A stretch of 64,000 bases of DNA. It comes from Loktanella salsilacus (GTDB taxonomy: Bacteria > Pseudomonadota > Alphaproteobacteria > Rhodobacterales > Rhodobacteraceae). The DNA lies in contig NZ_FOTF01000002.1 in NCBI RefSeq assembly GCF_900114485.1, positions 216,373-280,372 on the forward strand, in the 5' to 3' direction. The stretch's first letter is position 1. Every line of letters begins with the position of its first letter. The position numbers and the translations under genes were made by a program. This document shows positions 9,675-18,357 of this stretch, piece by piece. Under the pieces are notes generated by a model. The model saw only the letters and a list, made by a program, of their open reading frames with translations, was not told the origin of the DNA and did not search any database.

Positions 9675-10496
9675 TTATTCAGCCGTCCGTTCAGCGACTT
9701 TCGCCGCATCCCACAGCGCGTCCATCTCTGCCAGATCGGACTGCGCCGGTGTGCGCCCGATGGCCGCCAGCGCATCCTCGACCGCGCCAAAGCGCCTTGT
9801 GAACTTGGCATTTGCCGCGCGCAGGGCTTCCTCTGGGTCCACGCCAAGGTGCCGTCCAAGGTTGGCCATGACGAACAGCAGATCGCCGTATTCCTCGGCC
9901 ACCTTGTCTGGTGTCAATTCGTCGCGGGCCTCGATCAGCTCTGCGGCTTCTTCGGCGATCTTGTCCACGACAAGGCCGACGTCAGGCCAATCAAAGCCCA
10001 CCCGCGCGGCCCGCTTTTGCAGTTTCACCGCCCGCATCAAGGCTGGCAGGCCAAGCGCGACGCCGTCCAGCGTGCGCCCCTCGGCCTTGGCCGCGCGCTC
10101 TGCCGCTTTGATCTTTTCCCAATCGGCCGTTTGCTGATCGGCAGATTTATCACGCGATTCGTCCCCAAAGACATGCGGATGCCGCGCGACCATCTTGTCG
10201 CTGATATCGCGCACAACGTCGTCAAAAGTGAACAGCGCGGCCTCTGTCGCCATCTGGGTGTGATAGACCGACTGCAGCAGCAGATCGCCCAACTCTCCGC
10301 GCAATTCACCCCAGGCCTTGCGCTCAATCGCGTCCGCGACCTCGTAAGCCTCTTCAATCGTGTAGGGGGCAATCGTGCTGAAATCCTGTTCGATATCCCA
10401 CGGGCACCCCGCGATAGGGTCGCGTAGCGCACGCATGATCGCCAGCAGGCGCGGCATTCCGCCATTCGAGTCATGGATCAGGGCATTATCACGCAT
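9675..10496 (-). CDS. mazG: Nucleoside triphosphate pyrophosphohydrolase
   Basis: This 273-residue protein has two tandem MazG domains. Each carries the EExxE metal-binding pattern, EEAYE in the first and EEAAE in the second, with the downstream ExxD-type residues in GELRGELGDLL and EEYGDLLF. MazG hydrolyses NTPs to NMP and pyrophosphate, clearing non-canonical nucleotides and lowering (p)ppGpp in some bacteria. I chose the ATG at 10496 (MRDNALIHD). The gene is divergent from the M20 amidohydrolase, with about 60 bases between. Confidence 0.93.
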   Translation of the reverse strand: MRDNALIHDSNGGMPRLLAIMRALRDPIAGCPWDIEQDFSTIAPYTIEEAYEVADAIERKAWGELRGELGDLLLQSVYHTQMATEAALFTFDDVVRDISDKMVARHPHVFGDESRDKSADQQTADWEKIKAAERAAKAEGRTLDGVALGLPALMRAVKLQKRAARVGFDWPDVGLVVDKIAEEAAELIEARDELTPDKVAEEYGDLLFVMANLGRHLGVDPEEALRAANAKFTRRFGAVEDALAAIGRTPAQSDLAEMDALWDAAKVAERTAE

Positions 10497-10556
10497 TGCA
10501 GGGGCCTTTGTTCTAGGTAACAACATGCTAATTCCCCTGAAGCCAGAGTGCCAGTC

Positions 10557-11708
10557 ATGCCCGTCCTGAATTCCATCGCCGACAGCCAAGCCATGCTGGC
10601 GGAATGGCGCCGCCATCTGCACACGATCCCCGAAGTGCAATTTGCCCTGCACGAAACCTCTGCCTTTGTCGCGGACCGCTTGCGCGAAATCGGCGTGGAC
10701 GAGATTCACACAGGCATCGCCACCACGGGTATTGTCGCGATCATCAACGGCCAGAAACCGGGCCGCACCATTGGCTTGCGCGCCGATATGGATGCGCTGC
10801 CGATGCCCGAGGAAACCGGCCTTGATTACGCCAGCACCAACCCCGGCGCGATGCACGCCTGCGGCCACGACGGTCACACAACCATGCTGCTGGGGGCGGC
10901 GAAATACCTGACCGAGACGCGCAATTTTGCGGGCCGCGTCGCCCTGATTTTTCAGCCCGCCGAAGAGAACGGATCTGGCGCGAAAGTCATGCGTGAGGAA
11001 GGCATCTTTGATACCTTCGACATCGCCGAGGTCTACGCCCTGCACAACGCCCCCGGCACCCCGGTCGGCGAATTTTACACCACGCCCGGTCCGATCATGG
11101 CGGCCGTTGATGAATTTACGATTAAGATCAATGGCAAAGGCGGCCACGGTGCATTCCCGCAAGACACCGTCGATCCCATCACCGCCGCCGTCAGTATGGT
11201 GCAGGCGATCCAGACCATCGTCAGCCGCAATCATTATGCGCTGGACGATCTGGTGATCTCGGTCACGCAAATCCACGCAGGCTCAGTCTTTAACGTGATC
11301 CCGGACACGGCCATGATCAACGGCACTGTGCGCACCTTTGATCCTGCGGTGCAGCAAATGGTCATGAGCCGACTGCAGGCCATCGTGGACGGGCAGGCCG
11401 CCAGCTTTGGCGTCACCGCGACGCTGGACTATGGCAACGGCGATCCGGCGACGATCAACGACCCGGATTGCACCGCCTTTGCCGCCAGCGTCGCGGCGGA
11501 CATCACAAGCTGTGACGCCACCGTATCCCGCGACATGGGGGCAGAGGATTTTTCCTACATGTTAGAGGCGCGCCCCGGTGCCTATCTGTTCATCGGCAAT
11601 GGCGACAGTGCCGGGCTGCATCATCCAAAGTACAATTATAACGACGAAACAACGGCTTATGGGGCGACCTTCTTTGCCCGCCTGATCGAAAAAGCGCTAC
11701 CGCTTTAG
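10557..11708 (+). CDS. M20 family amidohydrolase (hippurate hydrolase type)
   Basis: The 383-residue metallopeptidase belongs to the M20D group. Metal-site motifs visible are RADMDALPM, MHACGHDGHT and FQPAEENGSGA, followed by a dimerisation domain around residues 180-290 and a C-terminal RDMGAEDFSYML segment. Members hydrolyse N-acyl amino acids such as hippurate or N-acetyl amino acids in the cytoplasm. The true substrate cannot be read from the sequence. The start at 10557 is preferred to a GTG three codons upstream. Confidence 0.9.
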   Translation: MPVLNSIADSQAMLAEWRRHLHTIPEVQFALHETSAFVADRLREIGVDEIHTGIATTGIVAIINGQKPGRTIGLRADMDALPMPEETGLDYASTNPGAMHACGHDGHTTMLLGAAKYLTETRNFAGRVALIFQPAEENGSGAKVMREEGIFDTFDIAEVYALHNAPGTPVGEFYTTPGPIMAAVDEFTIKINGKGGHGAFPQDTVDPITAAVSMVQAIQTIVSRNHYALDDLVISVTQIHAGSVFNVIPDTAMINGTVRTFDPAVQQMVMSRLQAIVDGQAASFGVTATLDYGNGDPATINDPDCTAFAASVAADITSCDATVSRDMGAEDFSYMLEARPGAYLFIGNGDSAGLHHPKYNYNDETTAYGATFFARLIEKALPL

Positions 11709-11789
11709 GCCTGCCGCAGTCTTGCGTCCGCGTCCCGGTTGTCTGGCCGGGGCGCGCCCCCATATGTGCCTGAACCAAAGGATACTAAT

Positions 11790-12242
11790 ATGTTTAAGAA
11801 ACTGTTGCTTGGGGCCTGCGTCCTGGCCATCGCGGGCGCCGCCTATGTCCGCCTGTCGCCAACGGACCTTGCACGATTCGCCGTTGCGCCAATCGCGACA
11901 GAGGCGGGCGATACCGCAACATCGAACAGCTTTAAGGCCGCCCGCCAGATCACAGCGCCACCGACCGACATTCTGCAGGCAGTGAACACCGTCGCCTTGA
12001 AAACAGAGCGGACACAGATCATCGCAGGCTCTGTCGCCGAAGGTCTTGTGACCTATGAAACCCGCTCGGCCCTGATGGGCTATCCCGATTACACCACCGC
12101 AACCGTGATCGACAGCGAAGGCGGCCCGCTTTTGGTAATCCGCGGCGAGTCCCGCTTTGGCAAATCCGACCTTGGCGTGAACCGCGAACGCGTCGAAGGC
12201 TGGCTGACCCAGCTTGGCCCGCTGGTCGTGCCGGCCTCTTGA
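11790..12242 (+). CDS. DUF1499 domain protein with N-terminal anchor
   Basis: This is a 150-residue protein with one N-terminal hydrophobic segment (about residues 3-19) and then a DUF1499 domain. The domain is recognised by GSVAEGLVTYETRSALMGYPDYTT and the SRFGKSDLGVNRERV end. The function of DUF1499 is unknown. The protein is predicted to face the periplasm, tethered to the inner membrane. The ATG has AAGG upstream. It sits just before prfA on the same strand, but nothing ties it to translation. Confidence 0.8.
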   Translation: MFKKLLLGACVLAIAGAAYVRLSPTDLARFAVAPIATEAGDTATSNSFKAARQITAPPTDILQAVNTVALKTERTQIIAGSVAEGLVTYETRSALMGYPDYTTATVIDSEGGPLLVIRGESRFGKSDLGVNRERVEGWLTQLGPLVVPAS

Positions 12243-12290
12243 CCCGTCAGCCCTCTTGACGGGCGCGGCGCAGCCTGCCACCTGATCCGC

Positions 12291-13346
12291 ATGATACCCG
12301 CAGACCGCATGGCCCAAATCATTGACCGCTTCCAGTTCCTGGAGGCGAAGATGTCCGGCGACATTGCCGGGGCAGATATTGCTGCCTTGGCCAAGGAATA
12401 CAGCGACTTGACCCCCGTGGTCGGCACGCTGCGTGCCTATCAGGACCTTGTGCAGCAGATCGACGACACCGAATATCTGCTTAAAGATCCCGAAATGCGC
12501 CGCATGGCCGAAGAGGAACTGCCCGGCCTGCGTGACCAGCTTGCCGTGTCGGAAAAGGCCGTGCAACTGGCCCTTCTGCCCAAAGATGCCGCCGACGCAC
12601 GCCCCGCGCTGCTGGAAATTCGCCCCGGCACGGGCGGCGACGAAGCATCGCTTTTCGCCGCTGACCTGTTGCGCATGTATCAGCGCTATTCGGAAAATCA
12701 GGGCTGGAAGTTCGAAATCCTCGACCAAAGCGATACAGAGCTTGGCGGGATCAAAGAAGTCACCGCCCGCATCGCTGGCGACGGCGTTTTTGCCCGGATG
12801 AAATACGAATCCGGCGTCCACCGTGTGCAGCGCGTGCCTGAAACAGAATCGGGCGGGCGCATCCACACCTCTGCCGCCACCGTCGCCGTGCTGCCAGAGG
12901 CAGAAGAGGTCGACGTCCAGATCGCATCCACTGACATCCGCATCGACACGATGCGCGCCAGCGGGGCAGGCGGCCAGCACGTCAACACCACCGATTCGGC
13001 TGTGCGTATCACCCATATCCCGACGGGAATCATCGTCGTCAGCGCCGAGAAATCCCAACACCGGAACCGCGAAATCGCGATGAACGTGCTGCGCACCCGG
13101 CTGTTTGACCTCGAACGCCAGCGCGTTGACGGCGAACGGTCTGCCGACCGCAAGGCGCAGATCGGCACGGGCGACCGATCAGAACGCATTCGTACCTACA
13201 ACTTCCCCCAGGGGCGCCTGACGGATCACCGCATCAACCTGACGCTCTACGCGCTGGGGCAGGTGATGCAGGGCGATCTGGACGCCATCATTGATGCGCT
13301 GCAATCCGACGCGCAGGCGCAACTTCTGGCAGAGATGGGCGCGTGA
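12291..13346 (+). CDS. prfA: Peptide chain release factor 1
   Basis: The 351-residue length is standard. Domain 3 carries the GGQ tripeptide (residues 227-229 within SGAGGQHVN) that triggers peptide release at UAA and UAG. The stop-codon-reading loop lies in the segment before it. The GTG of prmC, whose product methylates the GGQ glutamine, overlaps the stop by four bases, the usual prfA-prmC pairing. Confidence 0.97.
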   Translation: MIPADRMAQIIDRFQFLEAKMSGDIAGADIAALAKEYSDLTPVVGTLRAYQDLVQQIDDTEYLLKDPEMRRMAEEELPGLRDQLAVSEKAVQLALLPKDAADARPALLEIRPGTGGDEASLFAADLLRMYQRYSENQGWKFEILDQSDTELGGIKEVTARIAGDGVFARMKYESGVHRVQRVPETESGGRIHTSAATVAVLPEAEEVDVQIASTDIRIDTMRASGAGGQHVNTTDSAVRITHIPTGIIVVSAEKSQHRNREIAMNVLRTRLFDLERQRVDGERSADRKAQIGTGDRSERIRTYNFPQGRLTDHRINLTLYALGQVMQGDLDAIIDALQSDAQAQLLAEMGA

Positions 13347-14200
13347 TCTGGTCCGACCTGCTGCGGCAGGCCGCCCAAACGCTGACCGCCGCGGGAATCG
13401 AGGGTGCCCCCCGCGATGCCCGCCGCCTTGCGGCGCATGTCCTTGGCATCGACGCCAGCCGCATCACCTTGATCGCGCAGGACCCGGTCGCCCCCGGGCT
13501 GGCCCAGCTTTACACCCAGATCATCGACCAACGCGCCCGCCGCGTGCCCGTGTCCCACCTGACCGGCACCCGCCAATTCTATGGCCGCACGTTTGAGGTG
13601 ACGCCAGACGTTCTAGACCCCCGGCCGGAAACCGAAATCCTGATACAGGCCGCCCTCGCGCGCCCGTGGCAGCGCCTGCTTGATCTTGGCACAGGTTCGG
13701 GCTGTATCCTGCTGACATTGCTAGCAGAACGCGGACCGACGGCCTTTGGTATCGGCACTGACCTGTCCCGCGCCGCGTTGGCTGTCGCAATGCGCAATGC
13801 CGCCGCCCTGCGCCTTGGCGATCACGTCCAGTTCCACGCGGGCAGCTGGCTGGATGCGCTGCCTGCCAGCACCGCCGCCTTTGATCTGATCGTGTCCAAC
13901 CCTCCTTATATCACGCTGGACGAATACGCCGTCCTTGATCCCGGTGTCGGCCTATACGAACCCCGCTTGGCCCTGACCGACGAAGGCGACGGGCTGGCCG
14001 CCTACCGCCAAATCACCAGCAAAGCCCCGGCGCATCTGGTCCAAGGCGGTTGGCTGATTGTCGAAATTGGTCCGACTCAAGGACCCGCCGTTGCAGACAT
14101 GTTCACCCGCATCGGTTTCGAAACGATTACCGTCACCCCAGACTTTGACGGCCGCGACCGTGTCGTTGCTGGACAAAAACCGCGCAGCGCGTTGCTTTGA
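13343..14200 (+). CDS. prmC: Release factor glutamine N5-methyltransferase
   Basis: This is a 285-residue class I methyltransferase with an N-terminal helical recognition domain. The SAM-binding loop is [12 protein letters not shown], and the NPPY catalytic tetrapeptide is present in VSNPPYI. The enzyme methylates the GGQ glutamine of release factors. It starts with GTG overlapping the prfA stop, which implies translational coupling and fits its substrate. Confidence 0.96.
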   Translation: MIWSDLLRQAAQTLTAAGIEGAPRDARRLAAHVLGIDASRITLIAQDPVAPGLAQLYTQIIDQRARRVPVSHLTGTRQFYGRTFEVTPDVLDPRPETEILIQAALARPWQRLLDLGTGSGCILLTLLAERGPTAFGIGTDLSRAALAVAMRNAAALRLGDHVQFHAGSWLDALPASTAAFDLIVSNPPYITLDEYAVLDPGVGLYEPRLALTDEGDGLAAYRQITSKAPAHLVQGGWLIVEIGPTQGPAVADMFTRIGFETITVTPDFDGRDRVVAGQKPRSALL

Positions 14201-14389
14201 CCCACCATTTCGCGTTTTTATCTTGCGTAAAGGCCGCCAACGTGCAATTTCAGCTCTACCGGCGCGCAGAGTGCTTCAGCGCTCGCTCCGGTTTTGCCGC
14301 CAGACACCGCTTGGGTCCCCACCGCGCACACGGCGTGGTCGCATCGGGAACAAGCGCAACAAAGCCAAGGGCTTGACGGAAGTTCATTC

Positions 14390-15046
14390 ATGAGATCATC
14401 GAAGTCACGGTCGCGGGGCAATAAGAACCGCAACAACAATCGCCCGACCGGCGGTAGCATCATCAATCGGGTATTCGACAGCTCCGGCCCCGAAGGCAAG
14501 GTGCGCGGCACGCCTCAGCAGATCATTGAAAAATACAACCAGTTGCACCGCGATGCGCAGCTGTCGAACGACCGTGTGAACGCGGAAAACCACGCGCAAC
14601 ACGCCGAACATTATCTGCGGATGCTGGCCGAGGCACAGCGCGAAGTTGATCGCCTGCGCGAAGAGCAAGAAGAGCAGAATCGCCAGCGTCAGGCCGAACG
14701 TGACCGCGAACGCACCGAACAAGAAGAGCTGAACCGCCAGCGCCAATCAGAGCGTGACCGCGAACGCAATGAACGCCTGCGCGCACAAGAAGAGGCCTCT
14801 GGCGGCAGCGACGCCCAGCCTGATTCTGATGACAGCGGTCTTGTCGACACCCCCGAAGCGCAGCCGCAACCGCAGCCCCGCCCACAAGCGGCCCCCGCTG
14901 CAGAGGTCGCGCCAGCCGCATCAACTGACGGCGACGCACCCGCGCCCCGCGCGCGCAAACCCCGCGCCCCGCGCAAACCGCGTCCCAAGCCAGAGGCAAG
15001 CACCGACGCACCCGCCGCTGCCCCGTCAAGCGACAGCGCCGAGTAA
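14390..15046 (+). CDS. DUF4167 domain protein
   Basis: The 218-residue protein opens with the basic RSSKSRSRGNKNRNNNR stretch. The DUF4167 core follows (about residues 20-80: NRVFDSSGPEGKVRGTPQQI, then RDAQLSNDRVNAENHAQHAEHYLR). Residues 85-135 are a charged coiled coil rich in QRQxERDRER repeats. The rest is a Pro/Ala/Lys-rich disordered tail. DUF4167 is widespread in alphaproteobacteria; the basic start suggests nucleic-acid contact, but its role is not known. The 189-base gap before it holds no recognisable gene. Confidence 0.85.
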   Translation: MRSSKSRSRGNKNRNNNRPTGGSIINRVFDSSGPEGKVRGTPQQIIEKYNQLHRDAQLSNDRVNAENHAQHAEHYLRMLAEAQREVDRLREEQEEQNRQRQAERDRERTEQEELNRQRQSERDRERNERLRAQEEASGGSDAQPDSDDSGLVDTPEAQPQPQPRPQAAPAAEVAPAASTDGDAPAPRARKPRAPRKPRPKPEASTDAPAAAPSSDSAE

Positions 15047-15069
15047 ACCGCTCCATCTATACAAATGAC

Positions 15070-15105
15070 AAAGGGCGCAGGCACATCATAGTGCCGCGCC
15101 CTTTT
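15070..15105 (+). terminator. Rho-independent terminator after DUF4167 gene
   Basis: AAAGGGCGC-GGCAC (15070-15084) can pair with GTGCC-GCGCCCTTT (15091-15104) around a six-base loop, and T residues follow. It lies about 25 bases after the stop and, being A- and T-flanked on both sides, could work on both strands. Confidence 0.8.
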
Positions 15106-15114
15106 CTGCGTCTT

Positions 15115-15152
15115 CGGGTCCGCTTTCTTCTGGTCAAAAATACCTCGGGGGT
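15115..15152 (-). repeat. Intergenic repeat, copy G
   Basis: These 38 bases are identical to 8491-8528. Read leftward the unit contains CCCGAGGTATTTTTGACC. It lies about 105 bases downstream of rsmA in terminator orientation, with a further GC-rich stretch at 15153-15190. Confidence 0.75.
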
Positions 15153-15257
15153 TGCCGGTTGGTGCGCCACTGGTTCAAGAACCAGCCGGCGACGGGCAGA
15201 GCCCCCATGCAACGCCCGTATCAAAAACCCAGAGCGCCCCAAACACCCATCCCCCAA

Positions 15258-16100
15258 TCAGGCCTCGCTAAAGCTCCGGCTCAGCGCGCAAAACTGCTCT
15301 AGCCCAATCTCTTCCGCACGCGCAGTCGGCGCGATGCCAACGGCCGTCAAATGCCCTTCGACATCGCCGCCCATCGGCTTCAGCGCGGAACGCAACATCT
15401 TGCGCCGCTGGTTAAACGCCGTTGCCACAACCCGGTTCAGCATCACCGGATCGGCCGGATAACGGGGCGCAGGCAGGGCGGTCAAATGCACAACGGCAGA
15501 GCTGACCTTAGGCGGGGGCGAAAACGCCTCTGGCGGCAGGTCCATCACGATCCGCGCATCCGTGCGCCAATGGGCCAGCAGCGCAAGGCGCCCGTAAGCC
15601 TTGTCGCCCGGCATCGCCACAATCCGCTGTGCAACCTCGCGCTGGAACATCAGTGTCAGACTGGTCCAAAACGGCGGCCAGGTCGGCGGCGACAGCCACC
15701 GCACCAACAGTTCTGTGCCGATATTATAGGGCAGGTTCGCCGCGATGCGGATCGGGGCCTCCAACCGCCCCGTCACGTCAATCTCTAGCGCATCGCCGTT
15801 CACGACCTCGAGCTGCCCCGGATAGACCGCTGCAATCTCCTCCAGCGCCGCAATACAGCGCTCGTCTTTCTCGATCGCCAAGACGCGCCGCGCGCCTTCG
15901 GCCAGCAACCCGCGGGTCAACCCGCCGGGGCCAGGGCCGATTTCAAGGATATCAGACCCCTTCAAATCCCCTGCCATCCGCGCAATCTTGGCGGTCAGGT
16001 TCAAATCCAGTAAAAAGTTCTGCCCCAGCGATTTCTTCGCTGCGATCCCATGCGTTTCAATTACGCTCCGCAATGGCGGTAGGTTATCGATCTGGCTCAT
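15258..16100 (-). CDS. rsmA: 16S rRNA dimethyladenosine transferase (A1518/A1519)
   Basis: This 280-residue Rossmann-fold methyltransferase is of the KsgA/Dim1 type. The opening [11 protein letters not shown], the SAM loop [11 protein letters not shown] and the catalytic NLPYNI motif are intact. It dimethylates two adjacent adenines near the 3' end of 16S rRNA as a late ribosome-assembly checkpoint. It follows pdxA on the same strand, 17 bases away, as part of the leftward lptF-lptG-lptD-surA-pdxA-rsmA block. Confidence 0.97.
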   Translation of the reverse strand: MSQIDNLPPLRSVIETHGIAAKKSLGQNFLLDLNLTAKIARMAGDLKGSDILEIGPGPGGLTRGLLAEGARRVLAIEKDERCIAALEEIAAVYPGQLEVVNGDALEIDVTGRLEAPIRIAANLPYNIGTELLVRWLSPPTWPPFWTSLTLMFQREVAQRIVAMPGDKAYGRLALLAHWRTDARIVMDLPPEAFSPPPKVSSAVVHLTALPAPRYPADPVMLNRVVATAFNQRRKMLRSALKPMGGDVEGHLTAVGIAPTARAEEIGLEQFCALSRSFSEA

Positions 16101-16107
16101 ATCGTCA

Positions 16108-16138
16108 TCATCTTGCTTTAAATACTCCCGCCGGAGGC
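16108..16138 (-). repeat. Intergenic repeat, copy D, overlapping the pdxA 3' end
   Basis: On the minus strand the unit reads GCCTCCGGCGGGAGTATTTA and continues to GCAAGATGA. Unlike the other copies it lies partly inside a gene: the pdxA codons for the last few residues and its TAA stop fall within it. Confidence 0.7.
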
Positions 16139-17137
16139 TCCGGCAGCTGCGCCCATCCGGGCATCTGCCATATCACGCGCCATCCGCAGCGCCGCAATCA
16201 TTGACGTCGCATCCGCCACGCCCTGACCCGCAATCCCATAAGCCGTGCCATGATCCGGCGACGTCCGCACAAACGGCAGGCCCAGCGTGACGTTCACACC
16301 GCCCGCAAAATCAATCGTCTTGATCGGGATCAACGCCTGATCGTGATACATGCAGACCGCTGCGTCGTAACCTGCGCGGGCGGCGGCGTGGAACATGGTG
16401 TCGCCGGGCAAGGGGCCAGCCAAATCAAACCCCTCGGCGCGGAGCGCGTCCAGCAGCGGCGCGATCATCTCGCGCTCTTCCGTGCCCATCTTGCCGTCTT
16501 CGCCCGCGTGCGGGTTCAGGCCCGCGACAGCGATCCGGGGCGCTGTGACGCCGAAATCACGCATCAGCGCGTCGCGGGTGATCCGCAGCGTATCGCGCAG
16601 CACGGCGGGCGTCAGCGCAGCGGCGACGTCTTTCAGCGGGATGTGGATCGTCGCAGGCACAACGCGCAATTCGGTGCAGGCCAGCATCATCACGACAGGC
16701 ACATCCCCCGCAAGGGCCGCCAGAAACTCTGTATGTCCGGGGTAGGCGAAATCAGCGCCGTCGATCAGCGCCGCCTTGGAAATCGGGGCCGTGCAGATCG
16801 CCCGCGCCGCGCCCGCCATCACCAGACCTACGCCATCGGCAATTGCATCAATCACGCCTTGGGCATGCGCGGGGTTCGGCGTGCCGGGCACGCGCGGCGC
16901 GCCAAAGTCGCGTGCCAAAACGGGCAAAGCATCAGGGCAGGGCCCATGGGCCTGCGCTGCATCCGTCACTTCGCGATATGGCGTACCGCTGGGCAAATGA
17001 CGCGGATCACCGATCCACAGCAGGGCCATGTCGCCGCCCAAAACGCGCCATGCATCCGCTGCGACCTCTGGTCCAATTCCGGCAGGTTCGCCGCAGCTGA
17101 TGACAATCGGTGCGCCGGGCGCGGCAACTGCGGTCAC
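16118..17137 (-). CDS. pdxA: 4-hydroxythreonine-4-phosphate dehydrogenase
   Basis: This is a 339-residue enzyme of pyridoxal 5'-phosphate synthesis (DXP-dependent route). Family marks are [12 protein letters not shown] at the start, the YPGHTEFLA histidine segment, [10 protein letters not shown], and the metal/substrate-binding [12 protein letters not shown] and [19 protein letters not shown] segments. It starts at a GTG that overlaps the surA stop by four bases. The last residues (GASGGSI) and the stop lie in an intergenic-type repeat, so the natural C-terminus may have been replaced by it. Confidence 0.96.
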   Translation of the reverse strand: MTAVAAPGAPIVISCGEPAGIGPEVAADAWRVLGGDMALLWIGDPRHLPSGTPYREVTDAAQAHGPCPDALPVLARDFGAPRVPGTPNPAHAQGVIDAIADGVGLVMAGAARAICTAPISKAALIDGADFAYPGHTEFLAALAGDVPVVMMLACTELRVVPATIHIPLKDVAAALTPAVLRDTLRITRDALMRDFGVTAPRIAVAGLNPHAGEDGKMGTEEREMIAPLLDALRAEGFDLAGPLPGDTMFHAAARAGYDAAVCMYHDQALIPIKTIDFAGGVNVTLGLPFVRTSPDHGTAYGIAGQGVADATSMIAALRMARDMADARMGAAAGASGGSI

Positions 17138-18318
17138 GAGCGGATCAGGGCCGCCGCACGCAGCTCTGCCAGCAAGGCCTGGGCAAACTGCTCTAGCCGC
17201 TGGCTTTGCAGGCTGGCGCGCAGTGCATCAGGATCAGTCAGCCCGTCGCCGTAGGTGCGACCGCACAGCATGACCAGCTGCGCCCCAGCGCCGCCACCCG
17301 TCGCTGTCACAGACACTTCGTCCCGGTCCAGCTTTGCCAATTCCAACGCAATCCCCTGAGAGATCTGCGTAGGCGCAACATCATCCCGCAGCAGCGCGTC
17401 GGCAGGCTGACCCTTGGCCAGACCATAAAGGTCGTCGCAGGTATCAACCGACAGCTTGGCGGTCTGCGCTGCGGCCAGATCGGCGAATTGCATCGCCGCA
17501 TAATCGATGCTGGTCGGCTGCGGACGCGCCTGCGGCACCTCGCGGATACCGCGCATCTGGAACAGGGCGACACCATTCGGGATCTGGATCGGCGCTGTGA
17601 CTTCACCCACCGACAGACCAGAGATCAGGCCTTGCAGCGCGGGCGGATAGTTCGACAGCGGCAACCAGTTCAACCGGCCACCGTTGTTGCGGCTGGGCAA
17701 GGCGGAATACTGACGCGCCGCTGCCTCGAATGTGGCTTGCGAGCGCGTTTCAGCGATGCCGCTGGCAATCGCATTGGCCTGCGCCGCGCGGGGCGGCGGG
17801 GCGGGAATAATGATCTCGGTCAGCAGAACCTCTAGCGCATCGCCGGTCCCGCCTTGCTGGCTTAGGCTGCGGGCGATGTCCGCGTCGGACACCTGCGCCT
17901 GCGATGCATACCGTAGGCGGATAAAGTCGCGCCACGTCACACCGATCTTGACGAACTGTTCCAGCGTGGACGCGGCCACACCGTTTTGCGCCAAAATGCC
18001 GGTGAACTGCGCCTGCGACAGATCGGCCCGGCTGGCAAAGGCTTCAACCTCAATCGCCAGTTGTTCGGCGGTGATCCGGATACCGGCGCGGTCCATCTCT
18101 TCTTGCTTAAGCGCTTCCTCGATCAGCTGCTCGCGCGCCAGATCGTTCGCATTCCCCGGCGTGCGGAACAGGGTCAGCAGCTTGGCGCGCTGGTCCAGTT
18201 CGTAGCCGCTGATGGCGGTGTTGTTCACCGTAATCGCAGGCGAGAATTGGCCTTGTGCGGCGGCGGGCGCGGCCAGCAGCGGCAGCATGAGGGCGGTCAA
18301 AAGAGTGGTCAGGCGCAT
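17134..18318 (-). CDS. surA: Periplasmic peptidyl-prolyl isomerase / OMP chaperone
   Basis: The 394-residue protein has a clear signal peptide (MRLTTLLTALMLPLLAAPAAA). A SurA N-terminal chaperone domain begins ITVNNTAISGYELDQRAKLL, and one parvulin-type region spans about residues 160-265. In E. coli SurA escorts outer-membrane proteins, including LptD, to the BAM complex. Its place directly after lptD on the same strand, 39 bases away, fits that role. The second parvulin repeat of the E. coli protein is not obvious. Confidence 0.85.
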   Translation of the reverse strand: MRLTTLLTALMLPLLAAPAAAQGQFSPAITVNNTAISGYELDQRAKLLTLFRTPGNANDLAREQLIEEALKQEEMDRAGIRITAEQLAIEVEAFASRADLSQAQFTGILAQNGVAASTLEQFVKIGVTWRDFIRLRYASQAQVSDADIARSLSQQGGTGDALEVLLTEIIIPAPPPRAAQANAIASGIAETRSQATFEAAARQYSALPSRNNGGRLNWLPLSNYPPALQGLISGLSVGEVTAPIQIPNGVALFQMRGIREVPQARPQPTSIDYAAMQFADLAAAQTAKLSVDTCDDLYGLAKGQPADALLRDDVAPTQISQGIALELAKLDRDEVSVTATGGGAGAQLVMLCGRTYGDGLTDPDALRASLQSQRLEQFAQALLAELRAAALIRS

Positions 18319-18357
18319 CGGGTCGGGGTCCTATCGTCGTGATCAGTTCTGGCAGTA

